Below are positions 1 to 11,373 of a stretch of DNA of 64,000 nucleotides, in pieces; positions within the stretch are counted from its first letter, which is position 1; each line of letters begins with the position of its first letter. The position numbers and the translations under genes are program-made. Under the pieces are notes generated by a model. The model made no database searches, was not told where the DNA came from, and saw nothing but the letters and a program-made list of their open reading frames with translations. The stretch is from the NCBI GenBank assembly GCA_021442155.1, contig JAKCPB010001421.1, forward strand, positions 1 through 64,000, read 5' to 3'. Source of the DNA: Cymbidium sinense (lineage: Eukaryota > Streptophyta > Magnoliopsida > Asparagales > Orchidaceae).

Positions 1-1570
1 AAACTAAATAAAGAGATAACAATAAACCAAAATAAAATAAACTAAAATAAATAAAAAATAAACAAAAATAAATAAAAAATAAACTAATTAAACCTAAACC
101 TAATTAAATTAAAAAAAATCCCTAAACCCTAAATCCTAGATCCTAAACCCTAAACCCTAAACCCTAAACCCTAAACCTACAACCCTAAACCTACAACCCA
201 AAACTAAACCCTAAACCTTAAACTCAAAAAACCCTAGACACTAAACCATAAACCCTAAACCCTAAACCCTAAACCCTAAACTAGCCCTAAACCTTAAACC
301 CTAAACCCTAAACCCTAAACCCTAAATCCTAAACTCTAAACCTTAAACCTTAAAGTCAAAAAAAACCCTAAACCCTAAAAAGCTAAAAACCTAAAGCTAA
401 ACTAAATAAAACCTAAAAAAAAAATAAATGAATAAACCTAAACCAAAAAAATATAGAAAAATATTATAAAATATAAACATAAACTAAAATCCAAACCTAA
501 AGCTCAACCTAAACCTAAACCTAAAAAATAATAAAAGAAAGTAATAAAAACTAAACTAAAATAAAATAAATAAAAACCTAAACTAAACTAAAAAAAACCT
601 AAATAAAATGAAAACTAAACCTAAAATAAAATGAAAATAAACTTAAAATAAAATAAGCTAAAAACTAAATAAAAACCTCAACCTAAAAAATAAACCTAAA
701 ATAAAAGCTAAAAATAAATAAAAAATAAAACCTAAACCCTAAACTAAAAAAATTCTAAACCTAAAATAAAAAGAAAATAAACTTAAACCTAAACTAAAAT
801 AAATTAAAGTAAATAAAACCTAAACCTAAACCTAAAGTAAACCAAACCTAAACCTAAACCTAAACTAAATAAAATAAAATAAACTAAAAGTAAACCTAAA
901 CCTAAACTAAAAAATAAAACATAAAAATTGACCTTAAAAACCTAAAACCTCAATCTAAAAAAATAAAATAAAACCTAAACCTAAACCAAAATAAAAAAAA
1001 ATAAAACCTAAACCAAAAAATTAAATTTAAAATAAAACTCAACTAAAAAATAAACCTAAAGCTAAACCTAATCCTAAAAAATAAACTAAAATAAATAAAC
1101 TAAACTAAATATAAATAAAAAGTAAACATAAATAAAAATAAAAGGTAAAATAAACTATAATAAATAAAAAATTAATTAAATTAACTAAATAAACTTAAAC
1201 CTAGTTTACTTTTTTTAAAAAAAAACCCTAAACACTAAGCTAACCCTAAACCCTAAACCCTAAAAACCATAAACCCTAAAGCCTAAACACTAAACCTAAA
1301 CCTAAACCCTAAACCCTAAAACCCTAAACCTTAAACCCTAAACCCTAAAAATCTAAAAACTTAAACTTAAACTAAATAAAACCTAAAAGTAAGATATTTA
1401 AAAAAACCTAAACCTAAATAAAATAAAATAAAATAAAAACCTAAACTAGAACCTAAACCTAAACCTAAAAGTAAAATAAAAATAAACTAAAATAAAATAA
1501 ATTAAAACCTAAACTAAACTAATAAAATTAAACAATCCTAAGAATAAAAAAATTAAATAAAATAAAATAA
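1..1570 (+). repeat. Degenerate telomere-like and A-rich array
   Basis: CCCTAAA-type repeats are dense at about 121-375 (including runs of 4-5 perfect units at 142-175 and 249-281) and again at 1225-1350. Between them lie A-rich derivatives built from CTAAATAAA, AAATAAAATAAA and CCTAAACCTAAA. A boundary motif of the form AGTTTACTTT...AAAAA lies at 1201-1225, exactly where the A-rich block gives way to the next CCCTAAA block. The + strand is nearly free of G. No credible open frame is present. Confidence 0.9.
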
Positions 1571-1770
1571 GAATAATCAATCTATCTACTTATGAAATTA
1601 TGTTTTTATCGTAGAGATGGTTCTAGCTATCTAGGGTTTTTGATGTGCTCTATGCATGCCCATTTTTATTTATGAAGTTGCTTGTGTCTTACAAAACATG
1701 GTGTGTTACTTGGTTGACAAAATCGAAAAGAAGAAATATTAAATTTGAATTTGTTCTCTATTTAAAAAAA
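1571..1770 (+). pseudogene. GRP retrocopy fragment 1 (3' UTR only)
   Basis: This stretch matches the last ~200 bases of the other GRP copies in the window: a tail of the coding exon, then a 3' UTR with the shared segments GTAGAGATGGTTCTAGCTAT, TTGGTGTGTTACTTGGTTGA and GAATTTGTTCTCTATTT, ending in an A-run. The glycine-rich coding part is missing. The 3' flank (CCCCTAAACC...CTAAAATGTGAACC) resembles the flank of the other copies, so this is probably a shortened member of the same amplified unit. It cannot encode protein. Confidence 0.8.
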
Positions 1771-3766
1771 CCCCTAAACCATAAACTAAAATGTGAACCT
1801 TATACCTAAAACCTAAACCCTAAACCCAAAACCCTAAACACTAAACTAACCCTAAACCCTAAATCGTAAAAAGCTAAAAACCTAAACCTAAATTAAATAA
1901 AACATAAAAATAAAATAAATGAAAAAACCTAAACCAAAATAAAATAAATAAAATAAAATCATAATCTAAAACCTAAACCTAAACCTAAAAAGAAAATTAA
2001 AAAAAAACATAAAAACTTAACTAAAGTTAAATTAATAAAAAACTAAACTAAACTAAAATAAAATAAAAAATAAAAAAAAAACTAAACCTAAAATTAAAAT
2101 AAAATAAACCAAACTAAAATAAAATCAAACAAATATAAACCTAAAATAAATTTAAAAACCTAAACCTAAATTAAAAGAAAATCTAATCCTAAAATAAAAA
2201 TAAAATAAACCTAAACCTAAACTATAAAAAAAACCTAAACCTAAGCCTAAAAAAACTAAACCTAAACCCAAACCTAAACTAAATAAAATAAATTAAACTA
2301 AAAATAAATCTAAACCTAAACAAAAAAATAAAACCTAAAATAAAAATCTAAAACTTAAACCTAAAAAAATAAAATAAAAACATAAACCTAAACCGATAAG
2401 TAAAAAATAAAACCTAAACCTAAAAAATAATAAAATAAACTAAAAAAATAAACCTAAACCTAAACTTAAACCTAAACAAAAAATAAACTAAAAAAAAACC
2501 TAAACTAAAATAAATAAGCCTAAAATAAATAGATAAAACTAAACAAAAATAATAATAAAATAAAATAATATAATAAATAAATAAATAATAAATTAAATAA
2601 ACATAAACCTACAAGTTTACTTCGTTTAAAAAAATAAAAAATAAAAATAATTTAAAACAATTTATCCATAAACCCTAACCCTAAAACTAACCCTAAACCT
2701 TAAACTCTAAACAGTAAAACCTAAACCCTAATCCTTAAACCGTAAACCCTAAACCCTTAAACCCTAAACCCTAAACTCTAAATCCTAAACACCAAACCTT
2801 AACGCTAAACAAACCCTAAACCTTAAACCTTAAACCGTAAACCCTAAATCCTAAACCCTAAACTAACCCTAAACCATAAGCTAACCCTTAACCTAAACCC
2901 TAAACCCTAAAACCCTAAACCCTAAAGCATAAACACTAAACCCTAAACCCTAAAACCCTAAACCTGAAATCATAAAAACCTAAAAATCTAAACCTAAACT
3001 AAATAAAACCTAATAATAAAATAATTAAATAAACTTAAACCTAAATAAAAAAATATTAAATAAAATGAAAACCTAAAGTAAAACCTAAACCTAAACCTAA
3101 AAAAAAAAAATAAACTAATAAAATAAACTAAAATAAAATAAATAAAACCCTAAACTAACAATAAACATACCTAAATAAAATAAAAACTAAACATAAAATA
3201 AAAATAAAATAAACCTAAAGTAAAATAAAATATAAACTAAATAAAAACCTAAACCTAAGAACTAAACCTAAAAATAAATAAAAAAAGAAAACCTATACCA
3301 TAAACTAAAAAAGAAAACTTAAACCTAAAATAAAAATTAAAAAACAAAATAAAATAAAACTAAACCTAAAAGAAACTAAATTAAAATAAATTAAACCTAA
3401 ACATAAACATAAAATAAACTAAACCTAAACCCTAAACTAAATAAAATATAATAAACTAAAAATAAACATAAACCTAAACTAAAAAATAAAACCTAAAATA
3501 AAAACCTAAAACCTAAACCTAAAAAAATAAAATAAAAACCTATACCTAAACCTTAAAATAAAAAATAAAACCCAAACCTGAAAAGGAAAATGTAAATAAA
3601 CTCAACTAAAAAATAAACCTAAGCCTAAACCCAAACTTAAATACTAAACTAAAATAAAAAAACCTAAACTAAAATAAATAAACCTAAAATAAATAAACTA
3701 AACTAAATCAAAATAAAAAGTAAACATAAATAAAAATAAAAACTAAAATAAATAAACTAAATAAAC
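1771..3766 (+). repeat. Degenerate telomere-like and A-rich array
   Basis: A CCCTAAA-rich block (1771-1870) passes into A-rich CTAAATAAA/AAATAAAA derivatives. A boundary motif lies at 2606-2634 (CCTACAAGTTTACTTCGTTT) and is followed by a denser CCCTAAA block at about 2655-2965. A-rich derivatives follow to the end. Nothing gene-like is seen. Confidence 0.88.
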
Positions 3767-3810
3767 AAAAGAAGAAATGTTGAATCTGAATTTATTATCT
3801 GTTAAAAAAA
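3767..3810 (+). pseudogene. GRP retrocopy fragment 2 (terminal 3' UTR scrap)
   Basis: Only the last ~44 bases of the GRP 3' UTR remain (AAAAGAAGAAATGTTGAATC, then TGAATTTATTATCTGTT and an A-run). The sequence after the A-run (CTAAACTAAAACTTGAACCC) is the same 3' flank seen after the longer GRP copies. That makes chance similarity unlikely and points to a deleted unit. Confidence 0.65.
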
Positions 3811-6448
3811 CAAAAACTCTAAACCCTAAACTAAAACTTGAACCCTAAACCTAAATCAAACCCTACCCTAAACCCTAAACCCTAAACCCTAAAACCCTAA
3901 ACCCTAAAAAATCCTAATCCTTAACCCTAAAACCTAAAACCCTAAACCCCAAACCCTAACCCTAAACCTTAAATCCAAAAAAATGATAAACTTTAAACCC
4001 TAAACCCCAAATACCAAACTTTGAACCCTTAAAAGCTAAAAACCTTAACCTAATCTAAATTAAACCTAAAAATAAAATAAATAAATAAAATCTAAACTAA
4101 AATAAAATAAATAAATAAAATAAAAACCAAAATAAATTAAAAAAATAAAAATAAAAACATAAACTAAAACCTAAATCGAAACCTAAAACTAAACATAAAC
4201 TTAAAAAGAAAATAAAAAATAAAAAACTAAACTAAAATAAAATAAATAAAACCTAAACTAAACTAAAAAATGAGAAACTTAAATAAAATAAAACTAAACC
4301 TAAAATAAAAATAAAATATACCAAAAATAAAATAAAATAAAAATTAAAAAAAAACTTGAACCTAAAAAATAAACCTAAAAAAAACATAAAAATAAATAAA
4401 TAATAAAACATAAATCCTAAACTAAAAGAAAACCTAAACCTAAAATAAAAATAAAATAAACCTAAACCTAAACTAAAATAAACTAAACTAAAATAAATAG
4501 AACCAAAACATAAACCTAAAATAAAGTAAACCTAAAAAAAATAAACCTAAACTAAATAAATTAAAAAAATTAAACCTAAATCTAAACTAAAAAATAAAAT
4601 AAAACCTAAAACCTAAACTTAAAAATAAATAAAAAAATCTAAACCTAAACCTAAAATAAAAATAAATAAAACATAAACAAAAAATTAAAATAAAAAATAA
4701 AACTAAACTAAAAAATAAACAAAAACCTAAACCTAATAAAATAAAATAAAAATAAAATAAATTAAACTAAATAAATGATATATACTAAATAAACTAAATA
4801 AACTAAACCTATCTTTACTTAATTTAAAAAACCTAAACCCTAAACTAACTAAGTATAAACCTAAAGCTACAAACCTAAACTTTAACCTAAACCCTCTAAA
4901 CTAAACCTAAATCTAAATCATAAATGTTAAAACTAAACCCTAAACTAATCAGAACTAACCCTAAACCCAAAAACCTAAACTAACCTTAAACCCTAAACCT
5001 AAACTCTAAACCTAACCTAAACTTAAACTCCTAAACTATAAAAAAAACTAAACCTAAACTCCTAAACCTAAACCTAAACTCTAACTCCTAAACCTAAAAC
5101 TAAACTTAAACCTAAAGTTTAAACCCTAAAACTCCTAAAACCTTAAACCTAAACTAACCTTAAACCTAAACTCCTAAACCTAAACCTAAAACCTTAAAAA
5201 AAAAACCTTAAACCCTAAACCTAAACACTAAACTTAAACCCTAAACTTAAAGAAACCCTAAACTTAAACCCTAAACCCCTAAACTCCTAAAACCCTAAAA
5301 CTTAAAAAAAAAAAAACCCTAAACCTAAACCCTAAACCTAAACCCTAAACCCTAAACCCTAAAAAACTATAAAGATAAACCTAAACTAAAACCTAAAAAT
5401 AAAATAAAAAAAACATAAACCTAAATAAAATAATAAAATAAAATAAAAAGACCTAAACTAAACCTAAACCTAAACCTAAAATAAAATAAAATAAAAAAGT
5501 AAAATAAACTAAAATAAAATAAATAAAGATCAAAACTAAACTAAAATAATATAAACATAAGAATAAAACCCATATTAAAGAAAACTAAACGCAAAATAAA
5601 AATAAAATAAGCTTGAAATAAAACTAAATAAAAACTAAATAAAAGCCTGAACCTAAAATATAAAACCTAATTCCTAAACTAAAAACAAAACCTAAAATAA
5701 AAAGAAAAATAAGATAAACCTAAACCTAAATTAAAATAAACTAAACTAAAATAAATAAAACCTAAACCTAAAGCTAAAATAAATTAAACATAAACATAAA
5801 CCTAAACTAAATAAAATAAAATAAACTAAAAATAAACCTAAACCTAAACTAAAAAATAAAACCTATAATAAACCTAAAATAAAAACCAAAACCTAAACCT
5901 AAAAAAATTAAAAAAACCTAAACCTAAACCTAAAAATTAAAAATAAAACTTAAACATAAAAAAAAAAATAAAACTCAACAAAAAATAAACTTAAACCTAA
6001 ACCTAAACCTAAAAAAAAAACTAATAAAAAACCTAAATTAAAAAATAAATAAACTTAAAATAAATAAACTAAACTAAATAAAATAATAAAATAAACCTAA
6101 ATAAAAATAAAAAAGAAAATAAACTAAAATAAATAAAAAATAAACTAAATATACTAAATAAACCTAAACCTACCAATTTACTTAAATTTTTTTTAAAAAA
6201 AACCTTAAACCCTAAACTCTAAACCCTAAACCTACAACCCTAAACCCTAAACCCTAAATCCAAAAAAAACACTAATCCCTAAACCCTAAACCCTAAAAGC
6301 ATAAACCCTAAAACCTTAAACCTTAAACCCTAAACCATTAACCATAAAAACCCAAAAATCCTAAACCCCAAACCCTAAACCTAAATAAAGTAACTAAATA
6401 AATTAATAAATAAACCTCAAACCAAAACATAATAAACCTAAACCCTTA
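3811..6448 (+). repeat. Degenerate telomere-like array with a CTCCTAAACC variant block
   Basis: CCCTAAA repeats at about 3835-4030 and A-rich derivatives to 4806 are followed by a boundary motif at 4807-4830. The block 4840-5350 uses an unusual mix of CTCCTAAACC, CCTTAAACC and CTAAACTTAAAC. A-rich derivatives then run to a boundary motif at 6169-6200, and a short CCCTAAA block at 6200-6385 follows. The last ~70 bases (from AGTAACTAAATAAATTAATA) are the 5' flank shared by several GRP copies. No gene is seen. Confidence 0.86.
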
Positions 6449-6838
6449 GAATGGGTAAAACCTTATGACATCACCACCAACCAAAGCTGGATCTCATGGA
6501 GGTGGTTATGGAGGCGGGAGGAGAGATGGAGGTTACAGCCATGGTGGTGGTGGAGGGAGAGATCTGGGATATGATGGTGGATCCCGCTACTCGAGAGGCC
6601 AAAGTGGTCCTGATGTGAATTGGAGAAAATGAAGAATGGCCAAGCCGATCTGTTATGTCTGGAATGGTGTCAATAAAGTAAAGGTGGTTATAATTATCTA
6701 GGGTTTTTAAATTTCTCTAGGCGTGCTCATTTTTTATCTGTGTTGTTGATTGTGTCTTAGAAAACTTGGTGTGCTACTTGGTTGATGAAATCAAAAAGAA
6801 GAAATGTTTAATCTAAATTTTTTCTCTATTAAAAAAAA
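6449..6838 (+). pseudogene. GRP retrocopy 3 (glycine-rich RNA-binding protein, last part)
   Basis: This is a 5'-truncated retrocopy of a plant GRP7-like glycine-rich RNA-binding protein. It starts at the shared breakpoint (AGAATGGGTAAAACC), keeps a shortened glycine-rich stretch (GGYGGGR-type codons), and then the 3' UTR and an A-tail. The RNA-recognition motif is absent and small deletions disrupt the N-terminal part of the frame. The 5' flank (AGTAACTAAATAAATT) and 3' flank are shared with other copies. This is a non-functional member of the amplified family. Confidence 0.8.
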
Positions 6839-7082
6839 CTAAAAAACCCTAAACCTTAAACTAAAACCTTAACCCTAAACCTAATACCTAAACCCTAAAC
6901 CCTAAACTAAAACTTGAACCATAAACTTAAAAGCTAAACCCTAAACCTTAAATAAATAAAAAATAATACTAAATATAATAAATAAACCTAAACCTACTAG
7001 TTTACTTAATTTTAAAAAGATAAAATTTAATCCCTAAATCCTAAACTCTAAACCTTAAACCTATATACACTAAACCTACAAC
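6839..7082 (+). repeat. Short telomere-like array
   Basis: CCCTAAA and CTAAAACTTGAACC repeats form the GRP 3' flank. They lead into an A-rich block and a well-preserved boundary motif at 6993-7018 (CCTACTAGTTTACTTAATTT). A short CCCTAAA-like stretch then runs to the 5' break of LINE-A. Confidence 0.85.
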
Positions 7083-7734
7083 CCGTCTTAATAACAATTA
7101 GAATGAAAACAAACTTGAGAACTACATTCTTATTTCTATTTTTGACAAGTTTTACAACATCACTATCTTTTCTAATAAACAACAAACTTTTTAAGCTCTC
7201 TTACAATGGTGATTTGTTCTTAAAGAGGTTTGGAATTTTATTAGAAAAATAGAACACCTCTAATGTTTTCATTAAACTTTGGAATAATATCTTTCCCATT
7301 TCTTAATCAATTTTAGCTTGAGGATTTTGAAACTTCATCTCTGATTCCTTGCTCGCTTAAAGGGTTTTACTTACCTTATAAGTGTTATTATTGCTTTCAT
7401 ATTGAAAATGTTAATCATTTTTTTGTCAATGGTGCTATTGCTTCCAAACTTTCGATATGGTATGATGATTTATTTAACACTTACTATTTTCATTCTCTTT
7501 CATTATATCAACTTCTTAAAGTTTGTTTCCATAAAATTGTGAAAGGTCATATCAAAGTTTTAATTGTTATTACCCTTATTTGTTCATTAGATGGAAAAAA
7601 TGATGCTAAATATCATGTTATCCCTATGAACCATAAAATGATCCTTGCTAGAACTAAAGAAAAATTCATGCTTTATTTAATGCAAATTTAATTAGCAATT
7701 TTCACTTTAGAGGTTATAAATTTGTGTAAAAAAA

Positions 7735-8300
7735 TTGGGTATCACTTTGCATGATGATCCTTCCTACAAGAGTATTAGCATTATACATTTGATTAAGCCT
7801 AAAGAAAATTCTATTAAGATCAATATTGATGGTTCTATTTCCCAAAACAAATATGGCTGTGGTGGAATTCTTAGGGAATCTAAAGGCACTATCATTTATG
7901 CTTTTGCCTACCCCCTCAAAGCTTGTTTTGTTATTTATGCTAAACTCATGGTTGTTAACAAAGCTATTGATATTTATTTAAGCAAAGGCCTCTATAATAT
8001 TTGGATTGAAGTTGATGCTCTTCTTTTACTTGATATGCTTACTAATAATAAAATGGGAAATGCTTATTTTATCTTCTTAATCACACTAAAGCTTCTTTCT
8101 CAAGTTTGCTACAAAATTTTTCACATTCTTCATGAAAGTAATGCTTGGATTTTCTAGCTAATTTGGGAGGGGAATTAAATGAGCTCACTTTATTTGATAA
8201 CCATAACATACCTAAGCATCTGTGTGGTCTTATCAATCCAGATAACACTAGACTACCTGACCTCAGACTTAAACCTTCTACTATTTTATTAATTTTTTCT
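7735..8300 (+). pseudogene. LINE-A RNase H domain
   Basis: This is the C-terminal RNase H domain of LINE ORF2, which in plant L1-type elements degrades the RNA strand of the cDNA hybrid. Visible motifs are NIDGSIS (first Asp, codon at 7828-7830), GCGGILRES, and IWIEVDALLLLD (a later Asp). The usual acidic residue in the second motif reads Ala-Lys (YAKLMVV) instead of Ala-Glu, so a catalytic Glu is lost. A one-base frameshift near 8145 moves the last motif (DFLANLGGELNELTLFDN) into another frame, where its Asp is still present. The frame has no real start; it is an internal piece of ORF2. Confidence 0.85.
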
Positions 8301-8369
8301 ATGGTTGCTTTATTCAGTCTATTTTTGTTGTTGTTTTTTGCTCCCCTCATTAGGAAGTGGTTTAGGTGA

Positions 8370-10265
8370 GTTTATTTCTATAATTAAACCCCCTTCCTCT
8401 TTACCCCATTATATACTTGCCTGGCAATTTTTTGGGTCTTAGTGGTGCAATTTTAATTGGTTTCCTATCCTCTGGCAATTTTCTTTCTCCATCATGCTTT
8501 GTGTCTCCTTGGGTTGTGGTTGTGCCAAATTTTGGCCTACCCTTTTACCAATGAATGTTGGGTTTGCCTTTAGTTTTGCCTAGTTGTGGCCTTTTGAATT
8601 GGATTTGTGCTATGGTTGGTTTTTTTGCTATTTTATTTTCTTTCATTTTCCTAGCTATTTTGGGTGGTTATTTTTCATGGCTACTATTGGCCTCTTTGGC
8701 TTGATTATCCTTTCCTAGTTTGGCTTGAAGGTTTCTTGGTTGGTTCTATCTACCTAGTGAATTTGAGTTAACTGTTATGTGGTTGTTGTCTCCCCATTTT
8801 CTCATTTGTAGTGAGTATCTGTTCTTTGGGATTTGGAAGAGGTTTTATTTTCCTCTAGCCTTGTTCTTTTCCTTACAGTTTTCCTACTTTTGGTTGGGTT
8901 GTCCTCCTTAGCCTTTTCTAGTTTGGTGGACTACCATTTCTTTTGGTTATTTTGAGATCTCCAAGTGGGTTGTTGTTGTTCTTTTCCCTCTTTGGGCTTT
9001 GTATTAGCTATTTACTAGTTGGTTTTGTTAGACTGGTTATATTTTATCGCTAGGTTGGTTGGGTGGATGTGTTGTCTGGTTTGATGGTTGGTTTAGTTTT
9101 GGTTTTGGGTTTGCTCTAGGTTGGTTATCCTCTTGGTGCTATTTTTCCTTTATTTTTTCTTTTTAATTTGGGTGTTTTTTTTGCTCACTTCTCTACGCTC
9201 ATCCTATATTGGCTGGGTGGTTTTATTTTTTGTTGGTGGAGGATATGAGCTCTAGTGGTTTTTTTGGTCCCATTTTAGGACTTTGTTGGGGTCTGATTGA
9301 GGGTTTTTATGGTCGATGTCTTGGATGATTGTGTAGTGGTTTGGTGTTTTGGGCTTTATGTTGATGTGGTATTGACTCCCTTTAGTTTAGTTGTCCTTGT
9401 TTCCTATTTGCCTCTTGGTTGGTGATGGTGGATTTTCTTTCCTTTGCCTTGGTGGTGTCTTTGATGGTAACTTCTAGATGCCCTCTGGTCTCTCTATGCT
9501 ATGGCTTTCATCTCTCGTGCTTATCTTCTACTATTTTGCTATTTTAGAATTTTCCCTTGGATTTGGATTGCTAGTGCTCTAGAGTTGTGGTTTGTTCTCC
9601 ACAACCTTTGTAACTTCCGAGATGTTGTCTTTATGGGTTTGGTCTGGGTTTGCTGGGCTATTATTTTTCTCTATCTTTTGGTGCAGGAAATAGATCACTT
9701 TGGACTATTTTGCTAGGATGATTGCTTATATCAGGTATGGTGGCTATGATGGCCACGATGTTTCCCTATATCTTTTCTCTAGTTGGTATCATGCATATGA
9801 TTATAACCCTTCTCATGAAGTTTTGATGCTCATATGTACTGTTGCCCCTTGAGATGATCTTAATTAAGCTCGAGCCTTATCTTTCTCAGCTATTTCTAAA
9901 TTATTTACTTTATCAATTTTCCTTGAGCTATGGACATTTCCTTTTTAGTATTTTACAAATTTCTTTTGTAGGTTGGAACTTCATAGATGGAATGATCTTT
10001 ACTCAGCCCACTCAAGTATGATGTGGATCTTGCTTATCTTTCCTTCTCAAAGGGATAATGAACATGTGACTAGTCCTTTTATTATTTTCTTAAGTTTTAT
10101 TAGTTCTTTTGTACTTATTTGCTTTTTTATGTTATTGCTTCTCTTTTATTTTATCCATTTAGATAGGGTTTAGCTCTTAGGTTTCTTATACTCAGGAGAA
10201 ATTTGAGCTTTACCCCTTTAATGACATTGTATCCTTTATTTTAAGGTAATAAAATTCTAACTTTC
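8370..10265 (+). other. LINE-A 3' UTR, G/T-rich
   Basis: About 1.9 kb is rich in TTGGTTGG, TTTTGGTT and GGTTGG on the + strand, the opposite base bias to the surrounding A/C-rich array. LINE-B and LINE-C have the same kind of 3' UTR. Short hydrophobic open frames (for example 9501-9716, 9973-10173) are by-products of this Phe/Leu/Trp/Val-coding composition. AATAAAATTC close to the A-run may be the polyadenylation signal. Confidence 0.75.
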
Positions 10266-10287
10266 CCTAAAAAAAACTAAACCCTAA

Positions 10288-10662
10288 GAATGGGTAACCT
10301 TGATGGCAGAACATCACCATCAACCCTTAGATCTGATGGAGTCAAAGGTAAAGGCAATCGTAGTGGTGGTGGGGAGGAGGAGTGGTGGATATGGAGGCAA
10401 AAGGTTGGTGCAGGAGAGAGAGGGATTGGATGATGGACCGCTACTCGAGAGGCCGGGTGGTTTTGATGGGAACGGAGAAATCAAGAATGGCCATCGATTG
10501 CTTATGGAACTATCTCTTTATATTAGAGAAGGTTTTAGTGATCTAGTATTTTTGATTTGCTCTATGCGTCATTTTATATCTATGTTGTCACTTGCATTAC
10601 AAAATTTGGTGTGTTACCATGAAAAGAAGAAATGTTGAATATGAATTTGTTCAATTTAAAAC
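10288..10662 (+). pseudogene. GRP retrocopy 4
   Basis: This starts at the shared breakpoint (AGAATGGGTAACCTTGATGG), 11 bases after the A-tail of LINE-A. The N-terminal piece is shifted by deletions, the glycine-rich part is shortened (SGGYGGKRLV), and the 3' UTR (TCTAGTATTTTTGATTTGCT...) ends in a short A-run. Unlike copies 3, 5, 6, 7, 10 and 11, it lacks the ~70 bp AGTAACTAAATAAATT flank, because LINE-A occupies that side. The 112-codon open frame at 10300-10638 is mostly out of the original frame and is not a credible protein. Confidence 0.8.
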
Positions 10663-10923
10663 CAAAAGCCCTAAACCCTAAACTAAAACCCGAACCTAAA
10701 CCTAAAACTTAAACCCTAAAACCTAAATCTAAATCCTAAACCTAAACACTAAACCCTAAACCCTAAAACCCTAAATCTAAAACACTAAACCCTAAATCCT
10801 AAAACCTACACCCTAAACCCTAAACCCCCCACCTAAACCTTAACCCACCTAAACTTCAAAGTAACTAAATAATTAAAAATAAACCTAAACCCTAAAACCT
10901 AATGTAACCTAAACTAAACCTCA
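10663..10923 (+). repeat. Telomere-like array between GRP copies 4 and 5
   Basis: CCCTAAA/CCTAAACC repeats begin with the shared GRP 3' flank (CCCTAAACTAAAACCCGAACC). They end with the shared GRP 5' flank (AGTAACTAAATAATTAAAAA...). Confidence 0.88.
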
Positions 10924-11373
10924 GAATAGGCGGAACCTTGAAGGCAAGAACATCACCGTATCAGGCTTCGGTCTAGATGGTGGAGGTGAAGGCGGAGGCG
11001 ATTATCTCAGTGGTGGTGGGAGATATGGAGGTCTTTGGTAAAGAAGTGGTGTTATGGAGGCGGGAGCAGCGATGGAGGTTAGAGCCATGGTGGTGGCGGA
11101 GGTAAGATCAGGATATGATGGTGAATCCATATTAAAGAGGGGTGGTTTTATTAACTGGAGAAACTAAAAATGATCGATCCAATTGGCTGCTTATAGAACT
11201 ATGTCTTTATGGTAGAGATGGTTCTAGTTATCTAAGGTTTTTGATTTTCTCTATGTGCTAATTTTTTATCTATGTCATCACTTGTGTCTTAGAAAACTTG
11301 GTGTGTTACTTGGTTGATGAAATCGAAAGAAGAAATGTTCAATAATTTATTCTATTAAAAGAAAAAAAGAAAA
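10924..11373 (+). pseudogene. GRP retrocopy 5
   Basis: The copy begins at the common breakpoint (AGAATAGGCGGAACCTTGAAG). Fragments of the DGRNIT(V/I)NQAQSR junction, the glycine-rich domain and the full 3' UTR are present, but several one-base changes break the frame. The poly(A) is interrupted by G residues (11355-11373). The 5' flank with AGTAACTAAATAATTAAAAA is kept. It is a decayed member of the amplified set. Confidence 0.78.

Larger units (their letters stand above)
7083..10276 (+). mobile_element. LINE-A: 5'-truncated L1-type LINE
   Basis: This is the 3' third of a plant L1-type LINE. It begins abruptly at a point matching LINE-C near 39552 (GAATGAAAACAAACTTGAGA here, GAATGAAAGTAAACTTGAGA there). 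It carries a remnant of the region between reverse transcriptase and RNase H (7083-7730), an RNase H domain (7735-8300), and a ~1.9 kb G/T-rich 3' UTR. The 3' end is AATAAAATTC followed by an A-run at 10269-10276. Stops and frameshifts show it is dead. The left junction abuts CCCTAAA-like repeat; the right junction abuts CTAAACCCTAAG, the start of GRP copy 4. No target-site duplication is recognisable. Confidence 0.88.

Noticed and set aside
1..400. A functional telomere at the left edge
   Set aside because: The repeats are too diverged and are interrupted by A-rich blocks within 120-400 bp. The window does not show a terminal homogeneous CCCTAAA tract.
7083..10276. Target-site duplication around LINE-A
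   Set aside because: Short matches such as CTAAACC occur on both sides, but the array makes such matches meaningless.
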